DNA from: Gaetbulibacter sp. 4G1
GTDB taxonomy: Bacteria > Bacteroidota > Bacteroidia > Flavobacteriales > Flavobacteriaceae
Assembly: GCF_002741945.1 (NCBI RefSeq)
Contig: NZ_MDVN01000024.1
Coordinates: 186,001 to 250,000 of the forward strand
Reading direction: 5' to 3'
Length of the DNA: 64,000 bases
Below are positions 35,384-44,482 of the stretch, in pieces. The first letter of the stretch is position 1. Every line of letters starts with the position of its first letter. A program made the position numbers and the translations under genes. The notes beneath the pieces are model-generated. The model was not told where the DNA came from and did no database searches. It saw only the letters and a program-made list of their open reading frames with translations.

Positions 35384-36619
35384 TTGAACAAACTTAAAAT
35401 ATTAAACGACCCAATTTACGGTTTTATTACTATACCAAATTCATTAATTTTTGATATAATACAGCACAAATACTTTCAGCGACTGCGCAGAATTACACAA
35501 ATGGGTATGTCGTATTTAGTTTACCCTGGTGCACATCATACGCGTTTTCATCATGCTATTGGTTGTGTGCATTTAATGCAGCAAGCGGTTAATGTGCTTC
35601 GTTTTAAGGAAGTTACAATTACGAAAGAGGAAGAAGAAGCTTTGTATGTAGCAATTTTATTGCATGATATTGGCCATGGCCCATTCTCACATGCTATGGA
35701 ACACAGCATTGTAAACAATGTATCTCATGAGCAAATTTCTTTGCTTTTTATGGAACGTTTAAATGAAGAATTTAACTCAAATTTAACTCTAGCCATTAAA
35801 ATTTTTAAGGGCGAATACCATAGAAATTTTATGTGCCAGCTAATTTCTGGACAATTAGATATGGATAGGGCTGATTATTTAAAACGCGATAGTTTTTATA
35901 CAGGTGTAGCAGAGGGTAATATTAATAGTGAACGTTTAATAACGATGTTAAATGTTGTAAATGATGAATTGGTTGTTGAGGAAAAAGGAATTTATAGTGT
36001 TGAAAAATTTATTGTAGCCAGACGACTTATGTATTGGCAAGTGTATTTGCACAAAACAGGTTTAGTTGCAGAGCAGTTGCTCATTAGAGTTTTAAAACGG
36101 GCTAAAGAATTAACCAACTTGGGAGAAAAGCTAAATGGGAGTAAAGCATTACAATATTTTTTGAATAATGAAATTTCAATCGACAATTTTAATCATGATG
36201 CACTAAATATATTTTCAGAATTGGATGATTATGATATTATTTCAGCAATGAAGGAGTGGCAACACCATAAAGACTTTGTTTTAAGTAACTTATGTGAAAT
36301 GATTATTAATAGAAATCTTCTAAAAATAAAAATAAAGAATAAGTTGATTAAAAAAAATAGCCTTGAAAAGCACACAAAGAGTTTAATTGAAAAATATAAT
36401 ATTTCTAAAGAAGAAGCAGAATATTTTGTGTTTGCTGGTAGTATTTCAAATCAAGCTTACCAACTAAAACATCAAAATATAAATATTCTACATAAGTCTG
36501 GTAAAATTGAAGATATCGTTAAAGCATCTGATCAATTAAATCTAAAAGCCTTATCAAAACCTGTTACTAAATATTATATATGTTACCCCAAGGAGGATAT
36601 ATCAACTAAAAAACAATAG
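35384..36619 (+). CDS. HD-domain phosphohydrolase (dGTPase-like family)
   Basis: 411 residues with a TTG start. An in-frame TAA ends 3 bp before it and no ATG fits, while the first residues (NKLKILNDPIYGFITIP) match the family start. HD-type metal ligands are HTRFHHAIGCVHLM near residue 53 and LLHDIGHGPFSHAMEH near residue 88, then DMDRADYLKRDSFYTG near residue 165. It probably hydrolyses a nucleotide phosphate. The true substrate is unknown in this group. It opens the rightward run that leads into lpxD and is divergent from porX. Confidence 0.85.
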   Translation: MNKLKILNDPIYGFITIPNSLIFDIIQHKYFQRLRRITQMGMSYLVYPGAHHTRFHHAIGCVHLMQQAVNVLRFKEVTITKEEEEALYVAILLHDIGHGPFSHAMEHSIVNNVSHEQISLLFMERLNEEFNSNLTLAIKIFKGEYHRNFMCQLISGQLDMDRADYLKRDSFYTGVAEGNINSERLITMLNVVNDELVVEEKGIYSVEKFIVARRLMYWQVYLHKTGLVAEQLLIRVLKRAKELTNLGEKLNGSKALQYFLNNEISIDNFNHDALNIFSELDDYDIISAMKEWQHHKDFVLSNLCEMIINRNLLKIKIKNKLIKKNSLEKHTKSLIEKYNISKEEAEYFVFAGSISNQAYQLKHQNINILHKSGKIEDIVKASDQLNLKALSKPVTKYYICYPKEDISTKKQ

Positions 36620-36653
36620 ACAGTAACACATGAAAACTTTAGTACATTTTTCC

Positions 36654-36661
36654 TATTTTTG
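36654..36661 (+). promoter_or_regulatory. -7 box for the lpxD operon
   Basis: TATTTTTG, a full TAnnTTTG match, lies 30 bp upstream of the lpxD GTG at 36692 and downstream of the HD gene stop, so the lpx operon has its own promoter. Confidence 0.55.
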
Positions 36662-36691
36662 CGGTAATCAAAAAACAACAAAAACTAAAGT

Positions 36692-37714
36692 GTGAAATTT
36701 AAAGCACAACAAATAGCAGACATATTAGAAGGAGAGATAGTTGGTAATCCAGATATTGAAGTCTCAAAATTATCAAAAATTGAAGAAGGCACTGAAGGAT
36801 CGTTAACATTTCTTGCAAACCCAAAATACACATCATTTATATATTCAACAAAAGCTTCAGTTACAATAGTAAATAAGTCATTTCAACCAGAGAACGAAAT
36901 TAAAACAACACTTATTAAAGTTGATGATGCTTACGAATCATTCTCAAAATTACTAGAGTATTACAATCAAGTAAAAAATAACAAAGTTGGCTTAGAAAGC
37001 CCCATCTTTATTTCTGATACTGCTAAGTACGGAGATAATATATATATAGGTGCGTTTTCATATATAGGTGAAAATGTAAGCATAGGTGATAACGTTAAAA
37101 TTTGCCCAAACTCTTATATAGGTGATAATGTAGCGATAGATGATAATACAATAGTGTTTTCTGGGGCTAAAATTTACTCAGATTGTATCATAGGAAAACA
37201 TTGTGTAATTAATTCTGGAGCCATTATTGGCGCCGACGGTTTTGGCTTTGCACCAAATGAAAATGGAGAGTACAGTAAAGTACCTCAAATTGGAAATGTA
37301 ATTATTGAAGACTATGTTGATATTGGAGCTGCTACTACAATAGATAGAGCTACTTTGGGCTCAACTATTATACGAAAAGGTGTTAAGCTAGATAATCAAA
37401 TTCAAATAGCTCATAATGTAGAGATTGGTAAAAACACTGTAATTGCAGCGCAAACAGGTGTTGCGGGCTCTACTAAAATAGGAGAAAATTGCCAAATAGG
37501 AGGTCAAGTAGGTATTGTTGGACATATTACTATTGGTAATAATGTAAAAATACAAGCACAATCTGGAATTGGCCGAAATGTAAAAGATAATGAAGTGCTA
37601 CAAGGCTCTCCTGCTTTACCATATGGAGACTATAACAAATCGTATGTTCATTTTAAAAACTTACCAAAAATTGTTAAAAACATTAATGATTTAGAAAAAA
37701 ACAAATGGGAATAG
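36692..37714 (+). CDS. lpxD: UDP-3-O-(3-hydroxyacyl)glucosamine N-acyltransferase LpxD
   Basis: 340 residues. The uridine-binding N-terminal domain (about 1-100, with [17 protein letters not shown]) precedes a left-handed beta-helix (about 105-310) and a C-terminal helix ([18 protein letters not shown]). The catalytic histidine is in [11 protein letters not shown] near residue 246. It adds a 3-hydroxyacyl chain to the 2-amino group during lipid A synthesis. The start codon is GTG at 36692, matching the family start [11 protein letters not shown]. Its stop overlaps the lpxC-fabZ start by 10 bp. Confidence 0.94.
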   Translation: MKFKAQQIADILEGEIVGNPDIEVSKLSKIEEGTEGSLTFLANPKYTSFIYSTKASVTIVNKSFQPENEIKTTLIKVDDAYESFSKLLEYYNQVKNNKVGLESPIFISDTAKYGDNIYIGAFSYIGENVSIGDNVKICPNSYIGDNVAIDDNTIVFSGAKIYSDCIIGKHCVINSGAIIGADGFGFAPNENGEYSKVPQIGNVIIEDYVDIGAATTIDRATLGSTIIRKGVKLDNQIQIAHNVEIGKNTVIAAQTGVAGSTKIGENCQIGGQVGIVGHITIGNNVKIQAQSGIGRNVKDNEVLQGSPALPYGDYNKSYVHFKNLPKIVKNINDLEKNKWE

Positions 37715-39111
37715 TTAATACAGAAATAAAACAAAAAACATTAAAGAACGAAGTTTCTTTAACAGGTGTTGGTTTACATACAGGCAAAAATGTAACATTA
37801 ACATTTAAACCTGCTGTCGCAAATTTTGGCTTAGCTTTTAAACGAATAGATTTAGAAGGAGAACCAGTTATTGAAGCAGACGCAAATTATGTTACTAACA
37901 CACAACGTGGCACATGCATAGAAAAAAACGGAGTTACTATACAAACCTCTGAGCATGTACTTGCAGCTTTAGTAGGCTTAGATGTTGATAATGCAATTAT
38001 TGAATTAAACGAATCTGAACCACCAATTATGGATGGGTCTTCAAAGTTCTTTGTTGAAGCCATTGAAAAATCTGGGATTGTAGAGCTTGATGCTTTTAGA
38101 GAAGAGTATGTTGTAAATGATGTTATTTCTTATACAGATGAAGAGTCTGGTAGCGAAATTTTGGTAATGCCAGCAAAAGAGTATCAAATTACAACTATGG
38201 TAGATTTTGGAACTAAAGTTTTAGGAACTCAAAATGCAACTTTAAACCATATTTCTAATTTTAAAAAGGATATTTCAGATTCACGAACATTTAGCTTCTT
38301 GCATGAAATTGAAATGCTATTGGAACATGGATTGATAAAAGGTGGCGACTTGAATAATGCTATTGTTTATGTCGATAAAGAACTATCTCCTGAAACCATG
38401 GAAAAATTAAGGGTGGCATTTAAAAAAGATAATATCGCTGTAAAGCCAAACGGAATTTTAGACAACCTTACATTGCATCATCCAAATGAAGCCGCAAGGC
38501 ATAAACTACTGGATGTTTTAGGCGATTTAGCGCTTATTGGCACAAGAATTAGAGGTAAAGTAATTGCAAATAAACCTGGGCACTTTGTGAATACCCAGTT
38601 TGCAAAAAAACTTTCTAAAATTATTAAAAACGAGCGTCGTAATAATATGCCAAATATTGATTTGAATCAACCTCCTTTAATGGATATTACGCAAATCATG
38701 GCAATGCTTCCACACAGACAACCTTTTTTACTTATAGATAAAGTTTTTGAGCTATCAGATAAACATGTTATAGCAACCAAAAACGTAACCATGAATGAAG
38801 AGTTCTTTAAGGGGCATTTTCCAGGAGCTCCAGTAATGCCAGGTGTTTTAATTGTTGAAGCTATGGCGCAAACTGGTGGTATTTTAGTTTTAAATACGGT
38901 ACCAGACCCTGAAAATTACTTAACCTTTTTCATGAAAATGGATAATGTTAAATTCAAACAAAAAGTAAGCCCTGGAGATACGTTAATTTTTAAATGCGAA
39001 TTAATTACACCTATACGCCGTGGTATTTGCCATATGCAAGGTTACGCTTATACTAACGGAAAACTATGTGCAGAAGCTGAACTAATGGCTCAAATATCAA
39101 AAGTTAAATAA
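37705..39111 (+). CDS. Bifunctional UDP-3-O-acyl-GlcNAc deacetylase / 3-hydroxyacyl-ACP dehydratase (LpxC-FabZ fusion)
   Basis: 468 residues. LpxC occupies about 1-300: [13 protein letters not shown] near residue 18, Zn-binding His in TSEHVLAAL near residue 83, [20 protein letters not shown] near residue 258 with Zn-binding His and Asp, and KPGHFVNT near residue 290. FabZ follows from about 325: [14 protein letters not shown] near residue 335 (catalytic His), then [20 protein letters not shown] near residue 372 (catalytic Glu). The fusion is characteristic of Bacteroidota. It links the committed lipid A step with fatty acid elongation, which compete for the same hydroxyacyl-ACP. Confidence 0.96.
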   Translation: MGIVNTEIKQKTLKNEVSLTGVGLHTGKNVTLTFKPAVANFGLAFKRIDLEGEPVIEADANYVTNTQRGTCIEKNGVTIQTSEHVLAALVGLDVDNAIIELNESEPPIMDGSSKFFVEAIEKSGIVELDAFREEYVVNDVISYTDEESGSEILVMPAKEYQITTMVDFGTKVLGTQNATLNHISNFKKDISDSRTFSFLHEIEMLLEHGLIKGGDLNNAIVYVDKELSPETMEKLRVAFKKDNIAVKPNGILDNLTLHHPNEAARHKLLDVLGDLALIGTRIRGKVIANKPGHFVNTQFAKKLSKIIKNERRNNMPNIDLNQPPLMDITQIMAMLPHRQPFLLIDKVFELSDKHVIATKNVTMNEEFFKGHFPGAPVMPGVLIVEAMAQTGGILVLNTVPDPENYLTFFMKMDNVKFKQKVSPGDTLIFKCELITPIRRGICHMQGYAYTNGKLCAEAELMAQISKVK

Positions 39112-39113
39112 TT

Positions 39114-39899
39114 ATGAACCAACCACTTGCTTATGTGCACCCAGGTGCAAAAATTGCTAAAAATGTAGTTATTGAGCCCTTTACAACCATACACAATAAT
39201 GTAAAGATAGGTGAAGGAACTTGGATAGGTAGTAATGTTACTATTATGGAAGGTGCCCGCATTGGTAAAAACTGCAACATCTTTCCTGGTTCAGTAATTT
39301 CTGCAGTTCCACAAGATTTAAAATACAATGATGAAGACACTACTGTAGAGATAGGAAATAACGTTACTATTCGAGAATGTGTTACTATAAATAGAGGTAC
39401 TTCTGACAGAATGAAAACTGTTATTGGAGATAACTGCTTAATTATGGCTTATTGTCACATTGCTCACGATTGTATTGTTGGTAATAATTGTATTTTTTCA
39501 AATAACAGTACACTTGCAGGGCACATAACTATAGGAGATTATGTTGTTTTAGCAGGTATGACTGCAGTTCACCAATTTGTATCTGTTGGAAATCATGCTT
39601 TTGTTACTGGTGGTTCTTTGGTTAGAAAAGATGTACCTCCATATGTAAAAGCAGCAAGAGAACCATTATCATATGTAGGAATCAATTCTGTTGGATTGAG
39701 ACGACGTGGGTATTCAACTGAAAAAATTAGAGAGATTCAGAATATATTCAGAATTCTTTATCAAAAAAATTATAATAATACACAAGCTTCAGAAATCATT
39801 GAAGCTGAAATGGAAGCAACTCCAGAACGCGATGAAATTCTTCAATTTATCAAGAATTCGCATCGAGGAATCATGAAAGGATATTTTAAATCAAACTAA
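39114..39899 (+). CDS. lpxA: UDP-N-acetylglucosamine O-acyltransferase LpxA
   Basis: 261 residues. The beta-helix spans about 5-190 with hexapeptides such as IGEGTWIGSNVTI. The catalytic histidine is in MAYCHIAHDCIVGN near residue 120. The helical C-terminal part opens with INSVGLRRRGYS, a family signature. It attaches the first 3-hydroxyacyl chain to UDP-GlcNAc. The order lpxD, lpxC-fabZ, lpxA differs from the proteobacterial lpxD-fabZ-lpxA but is usual in this phylum. It lies 2 bp after the fusion gene and 5 bp before efp. Confidence 0.96.
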   Translation: MNQPLAYVHPGAKIAKNVVIEPFTTIHNNVKIGEGTWIGSNVTIMEGARIGKNCNIFPGSVISAVPQDLKYNDEDTTVEIGNNVTIRECVTINRGTSDRMKTVIGDNCLIMAYCHIAHDCIVGNNCIFSNNSTLAGHITIGDYVVLAGMTAVHQFVSVGNHAFVTGGSLVRKDVPPYVKAAREPLSYVGINSVGLRRRGYSTEKIREIQNIFRILYQKNYNNTQASEIIEAEMEATPERDEILQFIKNSHRGIMKGYFKSN

Positions 39900-39904
39900 A
39901 TTAT

Positions 39905-40471
39905 ATGGCAAGTACATCAGACATTAGAAATGGATTATGCATAAAGTACAATCACGATATATACAAAATTATAGAGTTTTTACACGTAAAACCAGGTAAA
40001 GGGCCAGCTTTTGTGAGAACAAAATTAAAAAGTGTAACCAACGGAAAAGTTATCGACAATACTTTTTCTGCTGGACATAAATTAGATGATGTTCGTGTAG
40101 AAACCCACAAATTTCAATTTTTATATAATGATGGAGATTATTACCATTTTATGAATACTGAAGATTATACACAAATTCAATTGGTAGAAGCAGCTTTAGA
40201 TAATCCTGGCTTAATGAAAGAAGGAGAAGTTGTAACAGTTATTATTAATTCTGAAGATAACATGCCCCTTTCTGTAGAAATGCCAGCAAGTGTTATTTTA
40301 GAAGTTACAGCAACAGAACCAGGCGTTAAAGGAAATACAGCTACAAATGCTACAAAACCTGCGACTGTTGAAACTGGAGCTACTGTAAATGTGCCTTTGT
40401 TTATAAATGAAGGAGACAAAATTAAGGTTGAAACAGAAAAAGGCACCTATAAAGAACGTGTTAAGGAATAG
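39905..40471 (+). CDS. efp: Elongation factor P
   Basis: 188 residues with the three-domain EF-P fold: KOW-like domain I containing HVKPGKGPAF, where Lys32 is at the site modified in many bacteria; domain II with YNDGDYYHFMNTEDYTQI; and domain III with ITEPGVKGNTA-like VTATEPGVKGNTATNAT and the closing INEGDKIKVETEKGTYKER. It rescues ribosomes stalled at polyproline. It is placed in the lpx operon, 5 bp after lpxA. No modification enzyme (EpmA or Rha transferase EarP) is visible nearby. Confidence 0.96.
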   Translation: MASTSDIRNGLCIKYNHDIYKIIEFLHVKPGKGPAFVRTKLKSVTNGKVIDNTFSAGHKLDDVRVETHKFQFLYNDGDYYHFMNTEDYTQIQLVEAALDNPGLMKEGEVVTVIINSEDNMPLSVEMPASVILEVTATEPGVKGNTATNATKPATVETGATVNVPLFINEGDKIKVETEKGTYKERVKE

Positions 40472-40475
40472 CTAA

Positions 40476-41072
40476 ATGAAAAAAACTATTTTTTTTTTAA
40501 TTGTTTTAGCCTTAACTACTTCATCTTGTATTGAGATGCTCCAAAAAGCAGGAGAAGGTTTAAATTCTACTCCAGCTACTACTTCTGAGTCTAATTATAA
40601 AACTGTTGGAATTGATAGTTTGTTTGAAATTGATATTCCTATCTATATGAAACCGCTTCCTGAGTTAAATCCAGAAGCAATATTGCAATATGCAAACATT
40701 TACAAAGAGACTTACTTTGTAGTAATTACAGAAAACAAAGAAGAATATATAGATCTTTTTAAACGATATGGAGAGTTTGATAATAAGCTTCCGGTAATAG
40801 AAAACTATAAAAATGCACAAAAAGCATTGTTTATAGAAAGCATAGATAATGCAAGAATTCAAGAATACGGATTGGCTAATATAAATGACTATCCTGCTAG
40901 ACAAATTAAAATTATAGGTGAAGTTGATGGTATAAAAGCCGCTTATATCGTTGCTTTTATTGAAGGTGAAAGTGATATATTCATGTTAATGAATTGGACG
41001 ACTGATAACCGATTAACAAAATTCGAAAACTCATTTGAGTATATAAATGCTTCTTTTAAATTAATTGATTAA
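40476..41072 (+). CDS. Putative lipoprotein of unknown function
   Basis: 198 residues. The signal peptide (FFLIVLALTTSSC) has a lipobox ending at a cysteine near residue 18, so it is probably anchored to the envelope. The mature domain shows a compact alpha/beta pattern (YFVVITENKEEYIDLFKRYGEF near residue 77) and an FKLID end. It resembles in style the secreted protein at 43922-44482, but I do not assign a family. It sits between efp (4 bp) and the second lpxD-like gene (3 bp), clearly in the same operon, which suggests an envelope role. Confidence 0.75.
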   Translation: MKKTIFFLIVLALTTSSCIEMLQKAGEGLNSTPATTSESNYKTVGIDSLFEIDIPIYMKPLPELNPEAILQYANIYKETYFVVITENKEEYIDLFKRYGEFDNKLPVIENYKNAQKALFIESIDNARIQEYGLANINDYPARQIKIIGEVDGIKAAYIVAFIEGESDIFMLMNWTTDNRLTKFENSFEYINASFKLID

Positions 41073-41075
41073 TTA

Positions 41076-42017
41076 ATGAAATTTTCAAAGCCACATACTT
41101 TAAAACAAATAGCAAGTTTAATTAATGTAAAATTTGTTGGAAGTGAGGATTTTCCAGTTTTAGGAATGAATGAAATTCATGTTGTGGAATCTGGAGATAT
41201 TGTTTTTGTAGATCATCCTAAGTATTATGACAAGGCGCTACAATCAAATGCTACTATAATATTAATTAATAAAGAAGTAGATTGTCCAGAAGGGAAAGCT
41301 CTATTGATAAGTGATGACCCATTTAGAGATTTTAATACACTTACAAATCATTTTAAGCCATTTCAAGCATCTAGTTCTGCTATATCAAACTCTGCAATCA
41401 TAGGTAAAAGCACTATAATACAACCTAATTGTTTTATTGGAAACAATGTTGTAATAGGAGATAACTGTATTATCCATAGTAATGTAAGTCTCTATGATAA
41501 TACTATAATAGGCGATAATGTAGAAATTCATGCAGGGAGCATTTTAGGAAGTAGTGCTTTTTATTATAAAAACAGACCTTCGGGGTTTGATCAACTAAAA
41601 TCTGGTGGGCGTGTTGTTATTGAAAATAATGTAGATATTGGTGCTGCTTGTACCATAGACAAAGGAGTGACTGGTGATACAACTATTAAGGAAGGAACAA
41701 AAATTGATAACCAAGTGCAGATTGGTCACGACACAGTTATAGGTAAAAAATGTTTAATAGCATCACAAGTTGGTATTGCAGGTTGTGTTATTATTGAAGA
41801 TGAAGTAACTATTTGGGGACAAGTTGGAATAACTAGTGCTATAACCATTGGAGCAAAAGCAGTAATATCTGCAAAAGCTGGAGTTAGCAAATCTTTAGAA
41901 GGAGGCAAAAGCTATTTTGGAATTCCAGCAGATGATTTTCGGTCAAAATACAAGGAAATTGCTTCTATCAGAAAGATTCCAGAAATATTAGAAAGGTTAA
42001 AACAGCAAGACAAGTAA
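41076..42017 (+). CDS. LpxD-like N-acyltransferase, second copy
   Basis: 313 residues. It has an LpxD-type N-terminal domain ([22 protein letters not shown] and [17 protein letters not shown]) and a beta-helix with the histidine-bearing segment [18 protein letters not shown] near residue 215. It lacks the long C-terminal helical tail of the first copy and is 27 residues shorter. The active-site histidine region is kept, so it may be an enzyme for a different acyl chain or sugar acceptor rather than a decayed duplicate. It is the last gene of the operon. Confidence 0.85.
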   Translation: MKFSKPHTLKQIASLINVKFVGSEDFPVLGMNEIHVVESGDIVFVDHPKYYDKALQSNATIILINKEVDCPEGKALLISDDPFRDFNTLTNHFKPFQASSSAISNSAIIGKSTIIQPNCFIGNNVVIGDNCIIHSNVSLYDNTIIGDNVEIHAGSILGSSAFYYKNRPSGFDQLKSGGRVVIENNVDIGAACTIDKGVTGDTTIKEGTKIDNQVQIGHDTVIGKKCLIASQVGIAGCVIIEDEVTIWGQVGITSAITIGAKAVISAKAGVSKSLEGGKSYFGIPADDFRSKYKEIASIRKIPEILERLKQQDK

Positions 42018-42080
42018 AAAGTGTATTATTAGTTTTAAAATAAAAACCTGTTTTTACTTTAAAGTTTTAATACAAAAAAT

Positions 42081-42088
42081 TACTTTTG
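42081..42088 (+). promoter_or_regulatory. -7 box for sucD
   Basis: TACTTTTG, a full TAnnTTTG match, lies 33 bp upstream of the sucD ATG at 42122 and within the 104-bp gap after the lpxD-like gene. Confidence 0.55.
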
Positions 42089-42121
42089 CTCAGCATTATA
42101 AACAAATACAAATAATCTCAT

Positions 42122-42994
42122 ATGAGTGTTTTAGTAAACAAAGATTCAAAAATAATTGTTCAAGGATTTACAGGTAGCGAAGGTACATTTCACGCTAGCC
42201 AAATGATAGAATACGGAACCAATGTGGTTGGTGGTGTAACTCCAGGAAAAGGTGGTCAAACACATTTAGACAAACCTGTTTTTAATACAGTACAAGAAGC
42301 TGTAGAAAAAGTAGGAGCAGATACTACTATTATTTTTGTTCCGCCAGCTTTTGCTGCCGACGCTATTATGGAAGCTGCTGATGCAGGAATTAAAGTAATT
42401 ATTACAATTACTGAAGGTATACCTGTTGCAGATATGATAACAGCATCAAATTATATAAAGAATAAAGATTGTAGGTTAATTGGTCCAAATTGTCCAGGAG
42501 TTATTACTCCTGACGAAGCAAAAGTTGGTATTATGCCAGGATTTGTATTCAAAAAAGGTAAAGTTGGAATTGTTTCTAAATCCGGAACATTAACTTACGA
42601 AGCTGCAGACCAAGTTGTTAAACAAGGTTTAGGAATTACTACAGCTATTGGAATCGGTGGGGATCCAATTATAGGTACAACAACTAAAGAAGCCGTTGAG
42701 TTATTAATTAATGACCCAGAAACAGAAGCTGTTGTTATGATTGGTGAAATAGGAGGTCAGTTAGAAGCCGATGCTGCTAATTGGTACAAAGCAAGTGGAA
42801 GCAATAAACCAGTAGTTGGTTTTATAGCTGGAGAAACTGCCCCTGCTGGTCGTACTATGGGACACGCTGGAGCTATTGTTGGAGGTAGTGATGATACTGC
42901 TCAAGCTAAAAAGAAAATTATGAGGGCCTGTGGAATTCATGTTGTTGATTCTCCTGCAGAAATTGGAAAGAAAATTGCTGAAGTTTTAGCGTAA
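42122..42994 (+). CDS. sucD: Succinate--CoA ligase subunit alpha
   Basis: 290 residues. It shows [20 protein letters not shown] near residue 14 (CoA-binding), [12 protein letters not shown], a [13 protein letters not shown] segment near residue 75, [13 protein letters not shown] near residue 120 and the phospho-histidine region [20 protein letters not shown] with the active His near residue 250. It forms succinyl-CoA reversibly in the TCA cycle. The beta subunit gene is not in the window. A transcript of its own is supported by a -7 box upstream and a strong terminator after the stop. Confidence 0.96.
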   Translation: MSVLVNKDSKIIVQGFTGSEGTFHASQMIEYGTNVVGGVTPGKGGQTHLDKPVFNTVQEAVEKVGADTTIIFVPPAFAADAIMEAADAGIKVIITITEGIPVADMITASNYIKNKDCRLIGPNCPGVITPDEAKVGIMPGFVFKKGKVGIVSKSGTLTYEAADQVVKQGLGITTAIGIGGDPIIGTTTKEAVELLINDPETEAVVMIGEIGGQLEADAANWYKASGSNKPVVGFIAGETAPAGRTMGHAGAIVGGSDDTAQAKKKIMRACGIHVVDSPAEIGKKIAEVLA

Positions 42995-43016
42995 ACTTAA
43001 ACATTATATACTATTG

Positions 43017-43047
43017 AAAACCTCACAGAATTTTGTGAGGTTTTTTT
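43017..43047 (+). terminator. Rho-independent terminator after sucD
   Basis: Stem CCTCACA (43021-43027) with TGTGAGG (43034-43040), extended by A-T pairs, then a run of seven T (43041-43047). It lies 22 bp after the sucD stop. Confidence 0.85.
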
Positions 43048-43129
43048 ATTTGAAGCAACTAGTATTTAGTATATTTGAATTGAATATATACCTTCAATTT
43101 GTAAATTGAAGAGCTATTTTGAAATTGTC

Positions 43130-43148
43130 ATTCCTGTAAAGCAGGAAT
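43130..43148. repeat. REP-like palindrome between sucD and fabG
   Basis: ATTCCTG (43130-43136) and CAGGAAT (43142-43148) form a perfect 7-bp stem around TAAAG, preceded by GTC. The GTCATTCCTG...CAGGAAT form resembles a short palindrome I remember from many bacterial intergenic regions. A dispersed repeat is likely but is unproven from one copy. Confidence 0.45.
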
Positions 43149-43169
43149 TTAACTAATCATATTTTACAC

Positions 43170-43916
43170 ATGAAATTATTAGAAGGGAAAACAGCCATTG
43201 TAACTGGAGCAAGTAGAGGTATTGGAAAAGGTATTGCTAAAGTATTTGCAGAACAAGGTGCAAATGTGGCATTTACGTACAGTTCTTCTGTTGAAGCGGC
43301 AAATGAATTAGAAAACGAATTAAATGCTTTGGGTGTTAAAGTTAAAGGATACCAAAGTAATGCGGCGAGTTTTGATGACGCCCAAAAATTAGCGGAAGAT
43401 GTTGTAACCGAGTTTGGTAGCATTGATATTTTAGTAAATAATGCAGGTATTACCAAAGATAACTTGCTAATGCGTATTACAGAAGAAGATTTTGACAAGG
43501 TAATTGAAGTTAACTTGAAATCTGTTTTTAATATGACTAAAGCTGTACAGCGTACCATGCTTAAACAACGTAAAGGCTCTATCATTAACATGAGCTCTGT
43601 TGTTGGTGTAAAAGGAAATGCAGGACAAACCAACTATGCAGCATCAAAGGCTGGAATTATTGGTTTTTCAAAATCTGTAGCTTTAGAGTTAGGTTCAAGA
43701 AACATTAGAAGTAATGTAGTTGCTCCTGGATTTATTGAAACAGAAATGACTGCAAAATTAGACGAAGAAGTTGTAAAAGGATGGAGAGCAGCAATTCCTT
43801 TAAAACGTGGCGGAACTCCAGATGATATTGCTAATGTTTGTGTGTTTTTAGCTAGCGACATGAGTGCTTATGTAACTGGACAGACATTAAATGTTGATGG
43901 AGGAATGTTGACATAA
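43170..43916 (+). CDS. fabG: 3-oxoacyl-[acyl-carrier-protein] reductase
   Basis: 248 residues, a classical SDR. It shows AIVTGASRGIGKGIA near residue 9, NNAGITKDNLLMRI near residue 90, the catalytic Ser in INMSSVVGVKGNAGQ near residue 137 and Tyr-x3-Lys in NYAASKAG near residue 152, with TGQTLNVDGGM at the end. It reduces 3-oxoacyl-ACP with NADPH in fatty acid synthesis. Length and motifs are normal for FabG. A 5-bp gap leads to the next secreted protein gene, so the transcript probably continues. Confidence 0.93.
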   Translation: MKLLEGKTAIVTGASRGIGKGIAKVFAEQGANVAFTYSSSVEAANELENELNALGVKVKGYQSNAASFDDAQKLAEDVVTEFGSIDILVNNAGITKDNLLMRITEEDFDKVIEVNLKSVFNMTKAVQRTMLKQRKGSIINMSSVVGVKGNAGQTNYAASKAGIIGFSKSVALELGSRNIRSNVVAPGFIETEMTAKLDEEVVKGWRAAIPLKRGGTPDDIANVCVFLASDMSAYVTGQTLNVDGGMLT

Positions 43917-43921
43917 GCATT

Positions 43922-44482
43922 ATGAACAAGCCAATTTTATTGTTATTTTTTATTTTTAATTTATCGCCTTTAATAGCTCAAAATTATGATTGGGTAAAAG
44001 TTAAAGACACTATTTCTGCATACGTTATTGAGTTTCCCTCAAATCCAGAAAAAGGAATTGAAGATGTTCCTACTGTAAAAGGGAATGTAAAAATGCATAC
44101 ATATACTTATCAATCAGATGATACTGATGACAATCTAATCTATATGGCATTCTTTACCCAATATCCTGATTCTTTTTTTCCAGATGGACTAAAGACTTTA
44201 GAAAAAAGAAATATAGCTTTAGATAATGCCGTTAGTGGTGCAGTAACAAATGTAAAAGGAACACTAGTATCTAAATCTGAAATAATTTTTAATGGTTTTA
44301 ATGGTAGAGATGCTAAAATTGGGCTTGAGTCAGGAGGAATTCAGTATATTATTAAAATGAAAACTATTTTAGTAGGCACTAGTTTATATTCTGCTCAAGT
44401 TATTTGCAAAAAAGAGAATGATGATAATTTAAATTCAAAATATTTTTTCAACTCTTTCGAGTTAATAAATGTAAAACAATAA
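43922..44482 (+). CDS. Secreted protein of unknown function
   Basis: 186 residues. The signal peptide (LLLFFIFNLSPLIAQ) is cleaved near residue 20. The mature part (YDWVKVKDTISAYVIEFPSNP) looks like an extracytoplasmic beta-rich domain of about 165 residues. No lipobox is present. It resembles the lipoprotein at 40476-41072 in gross layout. It lies directly before the VWA membrane protein gene, with the stop TAA abutting the next start, and probably works with it in the envelope. No function is assigned. Confidence 0.75.
   Translation: MNKPILLLFFIFNLSPLIAQNYDWVKVKDTISAYVIEFPSNPEKGIEDVPTVKGNVKMHTYTYQSDDTDDNLIYMAFFTQYPDSFFPDGLKTLEKRNIALDNAVSGAVTNVKGTLVSKSEIIFNGFNGRDAKIGLESGGIQYIIKMKTILVGTSLYSAQVICKKENDDNLNSKYFFNSFELINVKQ

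Noticed and set aside
42030-42070. Terminator after the lpxD-like gene
   Set aside because: The only stem I find (TAAAAA with TTTTTA) is six A-T pairs and too weak to list.
43157-43633. 158-codon antisense ORF over fabG
   Set aside because: The sense strand is a clear FabG, and the antisense protein has no family character. Long shadow frames are expected opposite a constrained gene.
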